Below, one piece after another: positions 46,130-54,384 of a stretch of DNA of 64,000 bases. The DNA comes from HK1 sp965221725. Lineage in GTDB: Bacteria > Pseudomonadota > Gammaproteobacteria > HK1. The notes below the pieces were generated by a model that was given only the letters and a program-made list of their open reading frames with translations, was not told the DNA's origin and searched no databases. Position 1 is the first letter of the stretch. The number at the start of each line of letters is the position of its first letter. The translations under genes and the position numbers were made by a program. The stretch lies in NCBI GenBank assembly GCA_965221725.1, contig OZ244909.1, forward strand, positions 3,906,001 to 3,970,000, in the 5' to 3' direction.

Positions 46130-48736
46130 TCAGGCGGCGGCTCGCGTGGATCGGGCCGCGAGCGTGAGCTTCCCGGCGGTGGCGTTTACCACCACGGTGT
46201 CGCCGGGCGAGAAATCACCGGCGAGCACCGCTTCGGCCAGCGGATTCTCCAGGCGTTGCTGGATCGCGCGCTTCAGCGGACGGGCCCCGTAGACCGGATC
46301 GAACCCGGTCTCGCCGAGCAACGTCACCGCGGCATCCGATATGTCGAGAGCAAGGTGTTGCTCCGCCATGCGTCGGGTGAGTCCCTCAAGCTGGATCCGC
46401 GCAATCGCTTGTATCTGGGCGGCGTCGAGGGGGTGGAACACCACGATGTCATCGATTCGATTGATGAACTCGGGCCGGAAGTGCTCGGTCACGCTGGCCA
46501 TGACCGCGTTCCGAATCGCGTCCCGAGTTGTACCCGGGTCGTTGTCCTGCCCAAGCTCGCGAACCGCATGCGATCCGAGGTTCGACGTCATCACCACAAC
46601 GCAGTTGCGGAAGTCCACGGTGCGTCCGTGTCCGTCCGTCAGCCGTCCGTCTTCCAGCACCTGGAGGAGTACATTGAAGACATCGGGGTGGGCCTTCTCG
46701 ATTTCATCGAGCAACACCACCGAGTAGGGGCGGCGTCGCACCGCCTCCGTCAGTTGTCCGCCTTCCTCGAATCCGACGTATCCGGGCGGGGCGCCGATGA
46801 GACGCGCGACGGAGTGCTTCTCCATGAACTCGGACATGTCGATCCGGACCATTGCGTCTTCGGTGTCGAAGAGGAACTCCGCGAGCGCCCGGGTGAGTTC
46901 GGTCTTGCCGACTCCCGTAGGGCCGAGAAACAGAAACGAGCCGTTGGGTCGGCGCGGATCGGAGAGTCCGGCGCGTGCCCGACGTATCGCGTTGGAGGTG
47001 GCTGCGATCGCCTCGTTCTGGCCGACCACTCGCAGGTGCAGTGCATCCTCCATGCGCAGCAACTTCTCCCGTTCTCCCTGAAGCATCCTGGCGACGGGAA
47101 TCCCGGTCCACTTCGATACGATGCCGGCGATTTCGTCCTCGGTCACGGAGTGGCGGAGTAGCCGCATCTCCCGGGTTCCGGTATGACCGGCCCGCTCGAT
47201 CTGCTTCTCGAGCTCCGGGATGCGTCCGTACTGAAGCTCGGCCATGCGTGCGAGATCGCCGCCGCGCTGCGCCGTCTCCAGCTCCGTCCGTGCCCGCTCC
47301 AGCGCCTCCTTGACGTGCTGAACGCCCTGGACTTCGGCCTTCTCCGCCTTCCAGATATCATCGAGATCGGAGAATTCGCGCTCCGCCGTGACAATCTCCG
47401 ACTCCAGTCGGGCAAGCCGTTCGTGGGAGGCATCGTCGCTTTCCTTGCCGAGCGCTTCGCGTTCGATCTTGAGCTGGATCAGGCGCCGTTCCAGCCGATC
47501 CATGGCCTCGGGCTTGGAGTCGATTTCCATCCGTATCCGGCTCGCCGCCTCGTCCACGAGATCGATCGCCTTGTCGGGAAGCTGCCGATCCGAGATGTAC
47601 CGGTGGGACAGGGCCGCAGCGGCGACGATCGCGGGGTCGGTGATGTCCACTCCGTGGTGGACCTCGTAGCGCTCCTTGATGCCCCGCAGGATCGCGATGG
47701 TGTCCTCGACGGTGGGCTCGTCCACCAGCACCTTCTGGAAGCGCCGCTCCAGCGCCGCGTCCTTCTCGATGTAGCGCCGGTGCTCATCGAGGGTGGTGGC
47801 GCCGACGCAGTGCAGTTCGCCCCGCGCGAGCGCGGGCTTGAGCATGTTTCCCGCGTCCATCGCGCCTTCCGCCTTGCCGGCTCCGACCAGGGTGTGGATC
47901 TCGTCGATGAACAGGATGATCCGGCCCTGCTGCTTCGCGAGATCGTTGAGCACGGATTTCATCCGCTCCTCGAACTCGCCCCGGTACTTCGCTCCGGCAA
48001 TCAGCGAACCCATGTCCAGAGCCAGGAGGCGTTTGTCCTTGAGACCCTCCGGGACTTCGGCGTTGACGATCCGCTGCGCCAGTCCTTCGGCGATCGCCGT
48101 CTTTCCGACCCCGGGCTCACCGATCAGCACCGGGTTGTTCTTGGTTCGCCGCTGCAATACCTGGATGGCGCGCCGAATCTCGTCGTCGCGTCCGATTACC
48201 GGGTCGAGCTTGCCCTGCTCGGCCCGCTCTGTCAGATCGATGGTGAACTTCTCTAGCGCCTGGCGGTGCTCTTCCGCGTCCGCGTCGGTCACCGTTTCGC
48301 CGCCGCGGATCGCATCGATCGCCTGTATGATCGATTCCTTCGAGGCGCCGTTGCCCAGCAGCAGATCGGCCAACCGGCCCCCGGCTTCGAGGCCGGCGAG
48401 CGGGAACAGCTCGCTCGACACGAACCGGTCCTTGCGCTTCTGGGCGAGCTTGTCGCAAAGGTTGAGGTGGCGCGCCAGATCGCTGGAGATCTGAATGTCG
48501 CCGGCGACTCCCTCGACTCGAGGCAGCGAGTCGAGCGCGATACCGAGCTGTGAGCGAAGCGCATTCACTTTCGTCCCGGCCCGGGTGAGGAGGTGACGCA
48601 CGGTGGCGCCCTGCTGGTCGAGCAGGGCCGTCATCACGTGCACCGGATCGAGGAACTGGTGATCCTGACCGATTGCGAGACTCTGGGCGTCCGCGAGCGC
48701 CATCTGGAACCTGGTCGTGAGCTTGTCCGTTCTCAT
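46130..48736 (-). CDS. clpB: ATP-dependent disaggregase ClpB
   Basis: Hexameric AAA+ chaperone that rescues aggregated proteins with DnaK. 868 residues: N domain (RTDKLTTRFQMALADAQSLA), first AAA+ module with Walker A GEPGVGKT near 205 and a coiled-coil middle domain (~410-520). The second module has GPTGVGKT near 605, IDMSEFMEKHSVARLIGAPPGYVG and a sensor region. The stretch CTTGAAA at 48783-48777 on this strand equals the sigma32 -35 consensus, but no matching -10 is present. Confidence 0.97.
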   Translation of the reverse strand: MRTDKLTTRFQMALADAQSLAIGQDHQFLDPVHVMTALLDQQGATVRHLLTRAGTKVNALRSQLGIALDSLPRVEGVAGDIQISSDLARHLNLCDKLAQKRKDRFVSSELFPLAGLEAGGRLADLLLGNGASKESIIQAIDAIRGGETVTDADAEEHRQALEKFTIDLTERAEQGKLDPVIGRDDEIRRAIQVLQRRTKNNPVLIGEPGVGKTAIAEGLAQRIVNAEVPEGLKDKRLLALDMGSLIAGAKYRGEFEERMKSVLNDLAKQQGRIILFIDEIHTLVGAGKAEGAMDAGNMLKPALARGELHCVGATTLDEHRRYIEKDAALERRFQKVLVDEPTVEDTIAILRGIKERYEVHHGVDITDPAIVAAAALSHRYISDRQLPDKAIDLVDEAASRIRMEIDSKPEAMDRLERRLIQLKIEREALGKESDDASHERLARLESEIVTAEREFSDLDDIWKAEKAEVQGVQHVKEALERARTELETAQRGGDLARMAELQYGRIPELEKQIERAGHTGTREMRLLRHSVTEDEIAGIVSKWTGIPVARMLQGEREKLLRMEDALHLRVVGQNEAIAATSNAIRRARAGLSDPRRPNGSFLFLGPTGVGKTELTRALAEFLFDTEDAMVRIDMSEFMEKHSVARLIGAPPGYVGFEEGGQLTEAVRRRPYSVVLLDEIEKAHPDVFNVLLQVLEDGRLTDGHGRTVDFRNCVVVMTSNLGSHAVRELGQDNDPGTTRDAIRNAVMASVTEHFRPEFINRIDDIVVFHPLDAAQIQAIARIQLEGLTRRMAEQHLALDISDAAVTLLGETGFDPVYGARPLKRAIQQRLENPLAEAVLAGDFSPGDTVVVNATAGKLTLAARSTRAAA

Positions 48737-48936
48737 TGGGAGCTGCCTTCGTCGAGCCCGCGGCCTGCGGCGCGGGTTTCAAGTCCGTGCGGTGGGTGTC
48801 GGTACCGGGTAGATGCGGCTGTCAGGACCGGAATCAAGCGGAGAGCGCCTGAAAAAACAGACCCGAAACGTTCGCCTCGCAGGCGTTGGGTTGAACGGAC
48901 CCATGTCCTCGGGCCGGTGATTTTCGGGGGCTCGAT

Positions 48937-49686
48937 TCAGCGAATCCACGCAAGGGTCGCGAAACGTCCCGTGGTGCCGTCACGGCGGTGCGAGAAGAAC
49001 CGGGATCGGTCACGGTAGGTGCAGAATCCGCCGCCGTGGATGCGCAGAACCCCCAGCGATTCGAGCTGGGATTTCGCGATCGCATGCAGATCCGCCAGCC
49101 AACGGTCCTTGCGCGCCGGTGACGGCGCGAATGCGGATTCGGCGCCGGGCGCGCCGGCGAGACATGCGTCGCGCACTTCCCGACCGATCTCGTACGAATG
49201 CTGACCGATGGCGGGACCGAGCCAGGCGAGCAGTGCGCCGCCCGGGCGGTCCATGCACTCGACGCAGCGCGCGATGGCTCCGTTCGCAAGGCCGCGCCAT
49301 CCGGCATGTACGACGCCGATTCGGGTGCCGGATGTGTCGCAGAGCACCACGGGCAGGCAGTCCGCAGTCAGCACCGCGCACGGCGGCGAGCCGGGCTCTC
49401 CGACACTGGCGTCCGCCCTTGGCGCCTCGTGGTAGCGCGCCGCGCGTACCACGTTCGAGCCATGCACCTGCTCCAGCCAGCATGGTTCGTGCGCGAACCC
49501 GAGCGCCGACCGCAAACGGGCACGATTGCGGGCCACCGTGGCGGGTGCGTCGCCGGTCCCGACGCCGAGATTCAGCGATGCGTACGGAACCCGGCTTTCT
49601 CCGCCCCGGCGCGTTGTGGTGAGCGCACACACGCCGGGTGGCGCCGGCCAGTCCGCGCCGATCCACTCGGGAGCGGTCGTGGTCAT
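48937..49686 (-). CDS. pgeF: Peptidoglycan editing factor PgeF (YfiH, laccase-domain)
   Basis: Multi-copper-like purine and cell-wall editing enzyme; E. coli PgeF removes L-Ser misincorporated into peptidoglycan precursors. 249 residues with WLEQVHG, LTADCLPVVLCD, VVHAGWRGLANG, LGPAIGQHSYEIG and FFSHRRDGTTGR, which are the family metal-binding and core motifs. Its ATG overlaps the rluD stop (ATGA), so the two are coupled. A 200-bp gap separates it from clpB. Confidence 0.95.
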   Translation of the reverse strand: MTTTAPEWIGADWPAPPGVCALTTTRRGGESRVPYASLNLGVGTGDAPATVARNRARLRSALGFAHEPCWLEQVHGSNVVRAARYHEAPRADASVGEPGSPPCAVLTADCLPVVLCDTSGTRIGVVHAGWRGLANGAIARCVECMDRPGGALLAWLGPAIGQHSYEIGREVRDACLAGAPGAESAFAPSPARKDRWLADLHAIAKSQLESLGVLRIHGGGFCTYRDRSRFFSHRRDGTTGRFATLAWIR

Positions 49687-50636
49687 GGGGTTTCGGCGCC
49701 CTCGGCGCGGAGCGCCTGGACGAGCCTTGCCATGTCCAGAGCGAGCTCACTCTCGATCTCGAGCGCGCGGCCGGATGTCGGGTGGCTGAGCGACAGCCGC
49801 CGGGCATGGAGGGCCTGACGAGCGAACGTCGAAACCGCATCCGGGGCGCCGGCGTCGCGACCGCGCGGGCGGCGTCTTCCGTAGGTCGGGTCGCCGACGA
49901 TCGGATGGCCGACATGGGTGAGATGCACGCGGATTTGATGCGTTCTTCCCGTCTCGAGCGTGACCTCGAGCCGGGCGTGATGCCGGTACCGCTCGATGAC
50001 CCGCCAGCGGGTGAGCGCATGCTTGCCGCCCGTTTCCACCGCCATGCGGGTTCGGCGCCTGCGGTCGCGTCCGATCGGCGCCTCCACCGTCCCGCGCCCC
50101 GACGGTGCTCCGGCCACCACGGCCTCGTAGACCCGTTCCACCTCGCGAGCCCTGATCTGAGCCACGAGCCGCGTGTGCGCGGCAAGGGAGCGGGCGACGA
50201 GCATGAGGCCGGAGGTGTTCTTGTCCAGCCGATGAACGAGGCCGGCGCGTGGAACTGCCCGTAACCCGGGGTCGTGGGCGAGCAGCCGGTTGAGAAGGGT
50301 TCCGTCGCGATTGCCCGCACCGGGGTGCACCACCAGGCCGGGGGGTTTGTCGAGCACCAGCAGAGCCGGATCCTGGTGAAGAACGACGAGTGGCCCTGCC
50401 TGTGCAGCCGACGCCTCGTCGCCCTCGACATCGCGGCGCACGCTGACACGTTCGCCACCGACCACCCGATCCCTGGTCCGGGCGGCGGCTCCGTCGAGCG
50501 TTGCGGCGCCGGTCCGGATCCACTCCTGAATGCGTGTCCGCGAATACTGCGGAAAGATGCGTGCGAGCGCCTGGTCGGCTCTCAGCCCGGACAGTCCGTC
50601 GGGGACGACTCCATCGAGTCGGATATGCTCCGTCAC
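49683..50636 (-). CDS. rluD: 23S rRNA pseudouridine synthase RluD
   Basis: Makes pseudouridines 1911, 1915 and 1917 of helix 69. 317 residues: an N-terminal S4 domain (LRADQALARIFPQYSRTRIQ) and the catalytic domain with the RLD aspartate in LVHRLDKNTSGLMLVAR. It also has LEVTLETGRTHQIRVHL and GHPIVGDPTYG. Divergent from bamD across 125 bp, the arrangement seen in E. coli. Confidence 0.96.
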   Translation of the reverse strand: MTEHIRLDGVVPDGLSGLRADQALARIFPQYSRTRIQEWIRTGAATLDGAAARTRDRVVGGERVSVRRDVEGDEASAAQAGPLVVLHQDPALLVLDKPPGLVVHPGAGNRDGTLLNRLLAHDPGLRAVPRAGLVHRLDKNTSGLMLVARSLAAHTRLVAQIRAREVERVYEAVVAGAPSGRGTVEAPIGRDRRRRTRMAVETGGKHALTRWRVIERYRHHARLEVTLETGRTHQIRVHLTHVGHPIVGDPTYGRRRPRGRDAGAPDAVSTFARQALHARRLSLSHPTSGRALEIESELALDMARLVQALRAEGAETP

Positions 50637-50720
50637 CGGCGGTCTCGCCGAGCCTTGCCGAAGCGGCGCGGAATCACCGCAAGGACTGCCGCGACGGGAA
50701 GGGCCGGCGAGACCGCGTCC

Positions 50721-50752
50721 GCAGCCGTGACTTGGTGAGAAATGCGGGCTAA
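50721..50752 (+). repeat. Dispersed motif, copy B
   Basis: GCAGCCGTGACTTGGTGAGA followed by AATGCGGGCTAA ends 9 bases before the bamD ATG. It matches copy C (reverse strand, 53745-53776) at nearly every position over 28 bases, and copy A over its left half. It occupies the rluD-bamD divergent spacer. Confidence 0.6.
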
Positions 50753-50761
50753 CCTTCCGGG

Positions 50762-51532
50762 ATGATTCGGCTCGCGCATCTCATCCTTGTGCTGATCGCC
50801 GCGGCCGCGTCCGCCGGGTGCGGCCTGCTGGGCGAGGAGTCGGACCCGACCAGGGACTGGTCCGCGCAGCGTCTCTACGACACTGCGAAGAGCAACCTGG
50901 ACCGTGGTGCGTACGAAGAGGCGACCGACTACTACGACAAGCTCGAGGTCAGATACCCGTTCGGCCCGCTGGCGATGCAGGCCCAGCTCGATCTCATTTA
51001 CGCCTACTACAAGTCCGACAACCCATCCGAGGCGCTTGCCGCCGCGGATCGGTTCATCAAGCTTCATCCGCGCCACCCGAACGTCGATTATGCCTACTAC
51101 CTGAAGGGGCTCGTGCGTTTCGAGCAGGGGAAGTCCCTGCTGGACCGCTTCATCACCAAGGATCTGTCGCAGCACGATGCGGGTACGGCCCTGCAGTCCT
51201 TTCGTGCGTTCGAAGAGCTGGTCCAGCGGTTCCCCGAGAGCCGTTACGGCGAGGATTCGCGGCAGCGGATGGTGTATCTGAAGAACCTCCTGGCCATGCA
51301 CGAGATCCACGTGGCGCGCTGGTACGTGAAACGCGAAGCCTGGCTCGCGGCGGCGAACCGGGCGCGCTACGTGATCGAGAACTTCCAGGGTACGCCGGCG
51401 GTGGCCGATGCGCTCGCGGTTCTGGCGCTCGCGTACCGGAGGCTGGAGCTGGATGACCTCTCCGCCGATGCGGCCCGGGTGCTGAGGCTGAACTATCCGG
51501 ACCATGCGGGGCCGGACGAGCCGGGCCGATGA
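50762..51532 (+). CDS. bamD: Outer membrane assembly lipoprotein BamD
   Basis: Essential lipoprotein of the BAM complex that inserts beta-barrels. The signal peptide ends in a lipobox SAGC with Cys20 as the lipid anchor. 256 residues built of TPR-like repeats: RLYDTAKSNLDRGAYEEATD, YDKLEVRYPFGPLAMQAQLD, and KNLLAMHEIHVARWYVKREA. No good Shine-Dalgarno precedes the ATG because the dispersed motif copy B runs right up to it. Confidence 0.96.
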   Translation: MIRLAHLILVLIAAAASAGCGLLGEESDPTRDWSAQRLYDTAKSNLDRGAYEEATDYYDKLEVRYPFGPLAMQAQLDLIYAYYKSDNPSEALAAADRFIKLHPRHPNVDYAYYLKGLVRFEQGKSLLDRFITKDLSQHDAGTALQSFRAFEELVQRFPESRYGEDSRQRMVYLKNLLAMHEIHVARWYVKREAWLAAANRARYVIENFQGTPAVADALAVLALAYRRLELDDLSADAARVLRLNYPDHAGPDEPGR

Positions 51533-51562
51533 CGTCAGCGCGAGGTTCTTCGTCGACCCCGA

Positions 51563-51586
51563 CGGGGCTGATGGCGGATGGCCCCG
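51563..51586. terminator. Possible bidirectional hairpin between bamD and sucD
   Basis: CGGGGC (51563-51568) and GCCCCG (51581-51586) make a 6-bp stem with a 12-base loop in the 70-bp gap between two convergent genes. There is no T-run, so termination is only suggested by position. Confidence 0.3.
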
Positions 51587-51602
51587 GTCGCCCGGCTTGC
51601 GG

Positions 51603-52478
51603 TCATGCATCGACCAAGGCGCGTATCGCGGCCCCGATCCCGGCCGCGGATCTCACCGTGCGCACACCGGCGGCGTCCAGCGCCTCGTACTTCGCCTCGG
51701 CCGTTCCCTGTCCTCCGGAGATGATCGCGCCGGCGTGACCCATGCGCCGTCCGGGGGGTGCGGTGACCCCCGCGATGTAGGCCACGACCGGTTTGGAGAC
51801 CTCGGCGGCGATGAACCGGGCCGCATCCTCTTCCGCGTTCCCGCCGATTTCGCCCACCATCACGATTCCCCGGGTGTCGGGGTCCGACTCGAACCGGCGC
51901 AGGCAGTCGATGAAGCTCATGCCGTGAATCGGATCGCCCCCGATGCCGATGCAGGTGCTCTGCCCGAGCCCGCAGGCTGTGGTCTGGTGCACGGCCTCGT
52001 AGGTGAGGGTCCCGGATCGCGAAACGATCCCGACACAGCCCTTCGCGTGAATGTGACCCGGCATGATTCCCATCTTGCATGCCCCCGGCGTGATGATGCC
52101 GGGACAGTTCGGTCCGATCAGCCGGGTATCGGGATACCGGGCGAGCGCAGCCCTGACCTTCAGCATGTCGAGCACAGGAATGCCTTCGGTAATGCAGGCA
52201 ATGACACGCACCCCCGCCGCCGCTGCCTCGAGGATGGCGTCTGCGGCGAACGCCGCCGGGACGTAGATCATGCTCGCATCGGCGCCGGTTTCACGCACCG
52301 CGTCGTACACGGTGTCGAACACCGGCCTTCCCAGATGCTCGGCGCCGCCCCGTCCCGGGGTGACCCCCCCCACGAGGTTCGTTCCGTACGCAATCGCCTG
52401 TTCGGAGTGGAATGTTCCCTGCCGTCCGGTGAATCCCTGGCAGATGACCCGCGTTTGCTCGTCGACCAGTATGCTCAT
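51603..52478 (-). CDS. sucD: Succinyl-CoA synthetase alpha subunit
   Basis: Alpha subunit with the phospho-histidine that carries phosphate in the TCA-cycle step succinyl-CoA to succinate. 291 residues: QGFTGRQGTFHSEQAIAYGT binds CoA, IGPNCPGIITPG is conserved, and the active-site His248 lies in GRRMGHAGAIISGG. It follows sucC by 54 bp on the same strand. Confidence 0.97.
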   Translation of the reverse strand: MSILVDEQTRVICQGFTGRQGTFHSEQAIAYGTNLVGGVTPGRGGAEHLGRPVFDTVYDAVRETGADASMIYVPAAFAADAILEAAAAGVRVIACITEGIPVLDMLKVRAALARYPDTRLIGPNCPGIITPGACKMGIMPGHIHAKGCVGIVSRSGTLTYEAVHQTTACGLGQSTCIGIGGDPIHGMSFIDCLRRFESDPDTRGIVMVGEIGGNAEEDAARFIAAEVSKPVVAYIAGVTAPPGRRMGHAGAIISGGQGTAEAKYEALDAAGVRTVRSAAGIGAAIRALVDA

Positions 52479-52532
52479 GGAGTGTCGCGTCCGGATCGAA
52501 TGGTGGTGAGGGGGTGGGGGGGTACGGCGGCG

Positions 52533-53693
52533 TCAACTCGCCGCGGCGACCGCCTTCTCGGCCGCATCGGCAAGCGATTCGGCCGGAATCACGGCAAGGC
52601 CACTCTCGGCCAGGAGTTCGCGGCCGCGCTCGACGTTCGTCCCCTCAAGGCGCACCACGACGGGGATTTCGACCCCGGTCTCGCGCACCGCCCTGATGAT
52701 TCCCTCCGCAATCAGGTCGCAACGGACGATTCCTCCGAAGATGTTCACGAGTATCGCCCTCACGCTCGAGTCGCTGGTAACGAGCTTGAACGCCTCGCTG
52801 ACCTTCTCCGCATCCGTCCCGCCGCCGACATCGAGAAAGTTCGCGGGTTCTCCCCCGTGGAGCTTGATGATGTCCATCGTTCCCATGGCCAGTCCGGCGC
52901 CATTGACCATGCACGCGATGTTGCCGTCGAGGGTGATGTAGTTCAGGTCGAAGCGCCTGGCCCGCACCTCCTTCTCGTCGTGCTGCGATGGGTCGTCGAA
53001 CTCGCGCAGATCCGGGTGCCGGAACAGCGCGTTGTCGTCGATGCTGATCTTCGCATCGAGCGCGAGCAGCGCGTTCGATGCGGTGATGACGAGGGGATTC
53101 AGCTCCAGCATCCCCAGGTCCTTCTCCACGAACAGTCGCACCAGCCCGTCGAGAATGCCGGCGAGCTGCTTGCGCTCCCCGGAGTCCAGCCCGAGCGCGA
53201 ATCCGACCCGTCGCACCTGGAATGGCTGGAGTCCGGCAGCGGGATCGAGGAGCTCGGTGACGATCTTCCCGGGGTCGGTTGCCGCCACTTCCTCGATGTC
53301 CATGCCTCCGGCCGCTGATGCCATGATCGCGATCCGGCGCTGGCCCCGATCGACCAGCAGGCTCAGATAGAACTCGCGCTCGATGTCGGAGGTCGATTCG
53401 ACCAGGATGGTAGAGACCGGTTGGCCCTCGGCCGTCGTCTGCTTCGTCACCAGCCGCGTGCCCAGCATCTGTGCGGCCAGGGCGGAGACTTCGTCGAGGG
53501 AGCCCGCTCGCTTCACCCCCCCGGCCTTTCCGCGCCCGCCTGCGTGGACCTGGGCCTTGACCATCCATGCGTCTCCCCCGAGCGCCGCCGCCGCTGCCCG
53601 CGCTGCGGCCGCGCTGGTCGCCGCCCGGCCCGGGGGTACCGGGATCCCGTAGCTCGCCAGGAGGTCCTTCGACTGAAACTCGTGGAGGTTCAT
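52533..53693 (-). CDS. sucC: Succinyl-CoA synthetase beta subunit
   Basis: ATP-grasp subunit that binds nucleotide and succinate. 386 residues beginning MNLHEFQSKDLLASYGIPVP. The beta-signature VKAQVHAGGRGKAGGVK is present, as are LELNPLVITASNALLALDAK, GAGLAMGTMDIIKLHGGEPA and FGGIVRCDLIAEGI. AGGAAGAAG lies upstream of the start. A perfect palindrome (53718-53745) lies 24 bp further upstream and may be in its leader. Confidence 0.97.
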   Translation of the reverse strand: MNLHEFQSKDLLASYGIPVPPGRAATSAAAARAAAAALGGDAWMVKAQVHAGGRGKAGGVKRAGSLDEVSALAAQMLGTRLVTKQTTAEGQPVSTILVESTSDIEREFYLSLLVDRGQRRIAIMASAAGGMDIEEVAATDPGKIVTELLDPAAGLQPFQVRRVGFALGLDSGERKQLAGILDGLVRLFVEKDLGMLELNPLVITASNALLALDAKISIDDNALFRHPDLREFDDPSQHDEKEVRARRFDLNYITLDGNIACMVNGAGLAMGTMDIIKLHGGEPANFLDVGGGTDAEKVSEAFKLVTSDSSVRAILVNIFGGIVRCDLIAEGIIRAVRETGVEIPVVVRLEGTNVERGRELLAESGLAVIPAESLADAAEKAVAAAS

Positions 53694-53717
53694 CGGGCGT
53701 GCTTCTTCCTGTCGCGG

Positions 53718-53745
53718 GTCTTGCCGCTGCGCGCAGCGGCAAGAC
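53718..53745. repeat. Perfect 28-bp palindrome
   Basis: GTCTTGCCGCTGCG is followed directly by its exact reverse complement CGCAGCGGCAAGAC, with no loop. It lies in the sucC-pilin spacer and abuts copy C of the dispersed motif. As RNA it would fold to a very stable hairpin; as DNA it could extrude a cruciform or bind a dimeric protein. Confidence 0.75.
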
Positions 53746-53776
53746 TAGCCCGCATTTCTTGCCAAGTCACGGCTGC
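53745..53776 (-). repeat. Dispersed motif, copy C
   Basis: On the minus strand this reads GCAGCCGTGACTTGGCAAGA then AATGCGGGCTAG, differing from copy B at only a few bases. It starts at the last base of the perfect palindrome. It lies between sucC and the pilin gene. Confidence 0.6.
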
Positions 53777-53949
53777 CGCAGGCTGTTGCGGGCGCGAAGA
53801 GGATTCCATGAGTCGCGTGGAACGAGGTTAGTATTGGTCCGCCCCGGCGAACTCGGCACGGTTCGGGTGAATCCCGGGGGCTTTCGCGGCCAATCCTCGT
53901 CATCCGGCGGCGGGCGGGTGCGTCGATTGCGGCGAAGCGGGCACGATTC

Positions 53950-54384
53950 ATGACGAGATACGCGCAACGAGGTCTCACCATCATCGAGATGATGATCGTG
54001 GTGGCGATCATCGGCATTCTGGTGTCTGTTGCGCTTCCCGCCGTTCAGGACTTCATGGTGCGGGAGAAGGTGCGCGAGGCGGTGGAACTCGCGAATCCGG
54101 CCCGGGCCGCACTCGGCATCGCATGCTCGAGGGGTGAACTGGCGGGGGCGGACCACGGGTCGCTCGGTCTCGAACCCGGGTCCGTCTACTCCGGGGAATA
54201 CACGAGCAACGTCGATGCGGCGGGACGCGACTCGGCCGAAGCGATGGTGACCGTCACCTTGCGCGCCATCGACGGGGTGATCGATGACGGCCGGCAGATC
54301 GTCTACACCGGTGCCTGCGCCGCCGGAGCCATGCGTTGGACGGTCACCGGGGACGTACCGCCGCAGTATCTGCCGGAGCGCTGA
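53950..54384 (+). CDS. Type IV pilin-like protein (isolated)
   Basis: A prepilin with a class III-type leader: MTRYAQRG, cleavage after Gly8, then LTIIEMMIVVAIIGILVSVA with Glu at mature position 5. Leu replaces the usual Phe at mature position 1. 144 residues. Cys59 and Cys123 could form the C-terminal disulphide loop typical of PilA/PilE, and the end DVPPQYLPER resembles many major pilins. PilD in this window could process it. No assembly genes are nearby. A minor pilin or pseudopilin is the alternative. Its 3' end overlaps suhB by 41 bp. Confidence 0.85.
   Translation: MTRYAQRGLTIIEMMIVVAIIGILVSVALPAVQDFMVREKVREAVELANPARAALGIACSRGELAGADHGSLGLEPGSVYSGEYTSNVDAAGRDSAEAMVTVTLRAIDGVIDDGRQIVYTGACAAGAMRWTVTGDVPPQYLPER

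Noticed and set aside
48777..48783. Sigma32 heat-shock promoter for clpB
   Set aside because: CTTGAAA fits the -35 element, but no CCCCAT-like -10 lies 11-16 bp downstream; one hexamer is not enough.
53855..53870. Sigma54 promoter for the pilin gene
   Set aside because: GGCACG followed by GG-GT spacing resembles the -24 box, but the required GC at -12 is GT and the surrounding consensus is missing.
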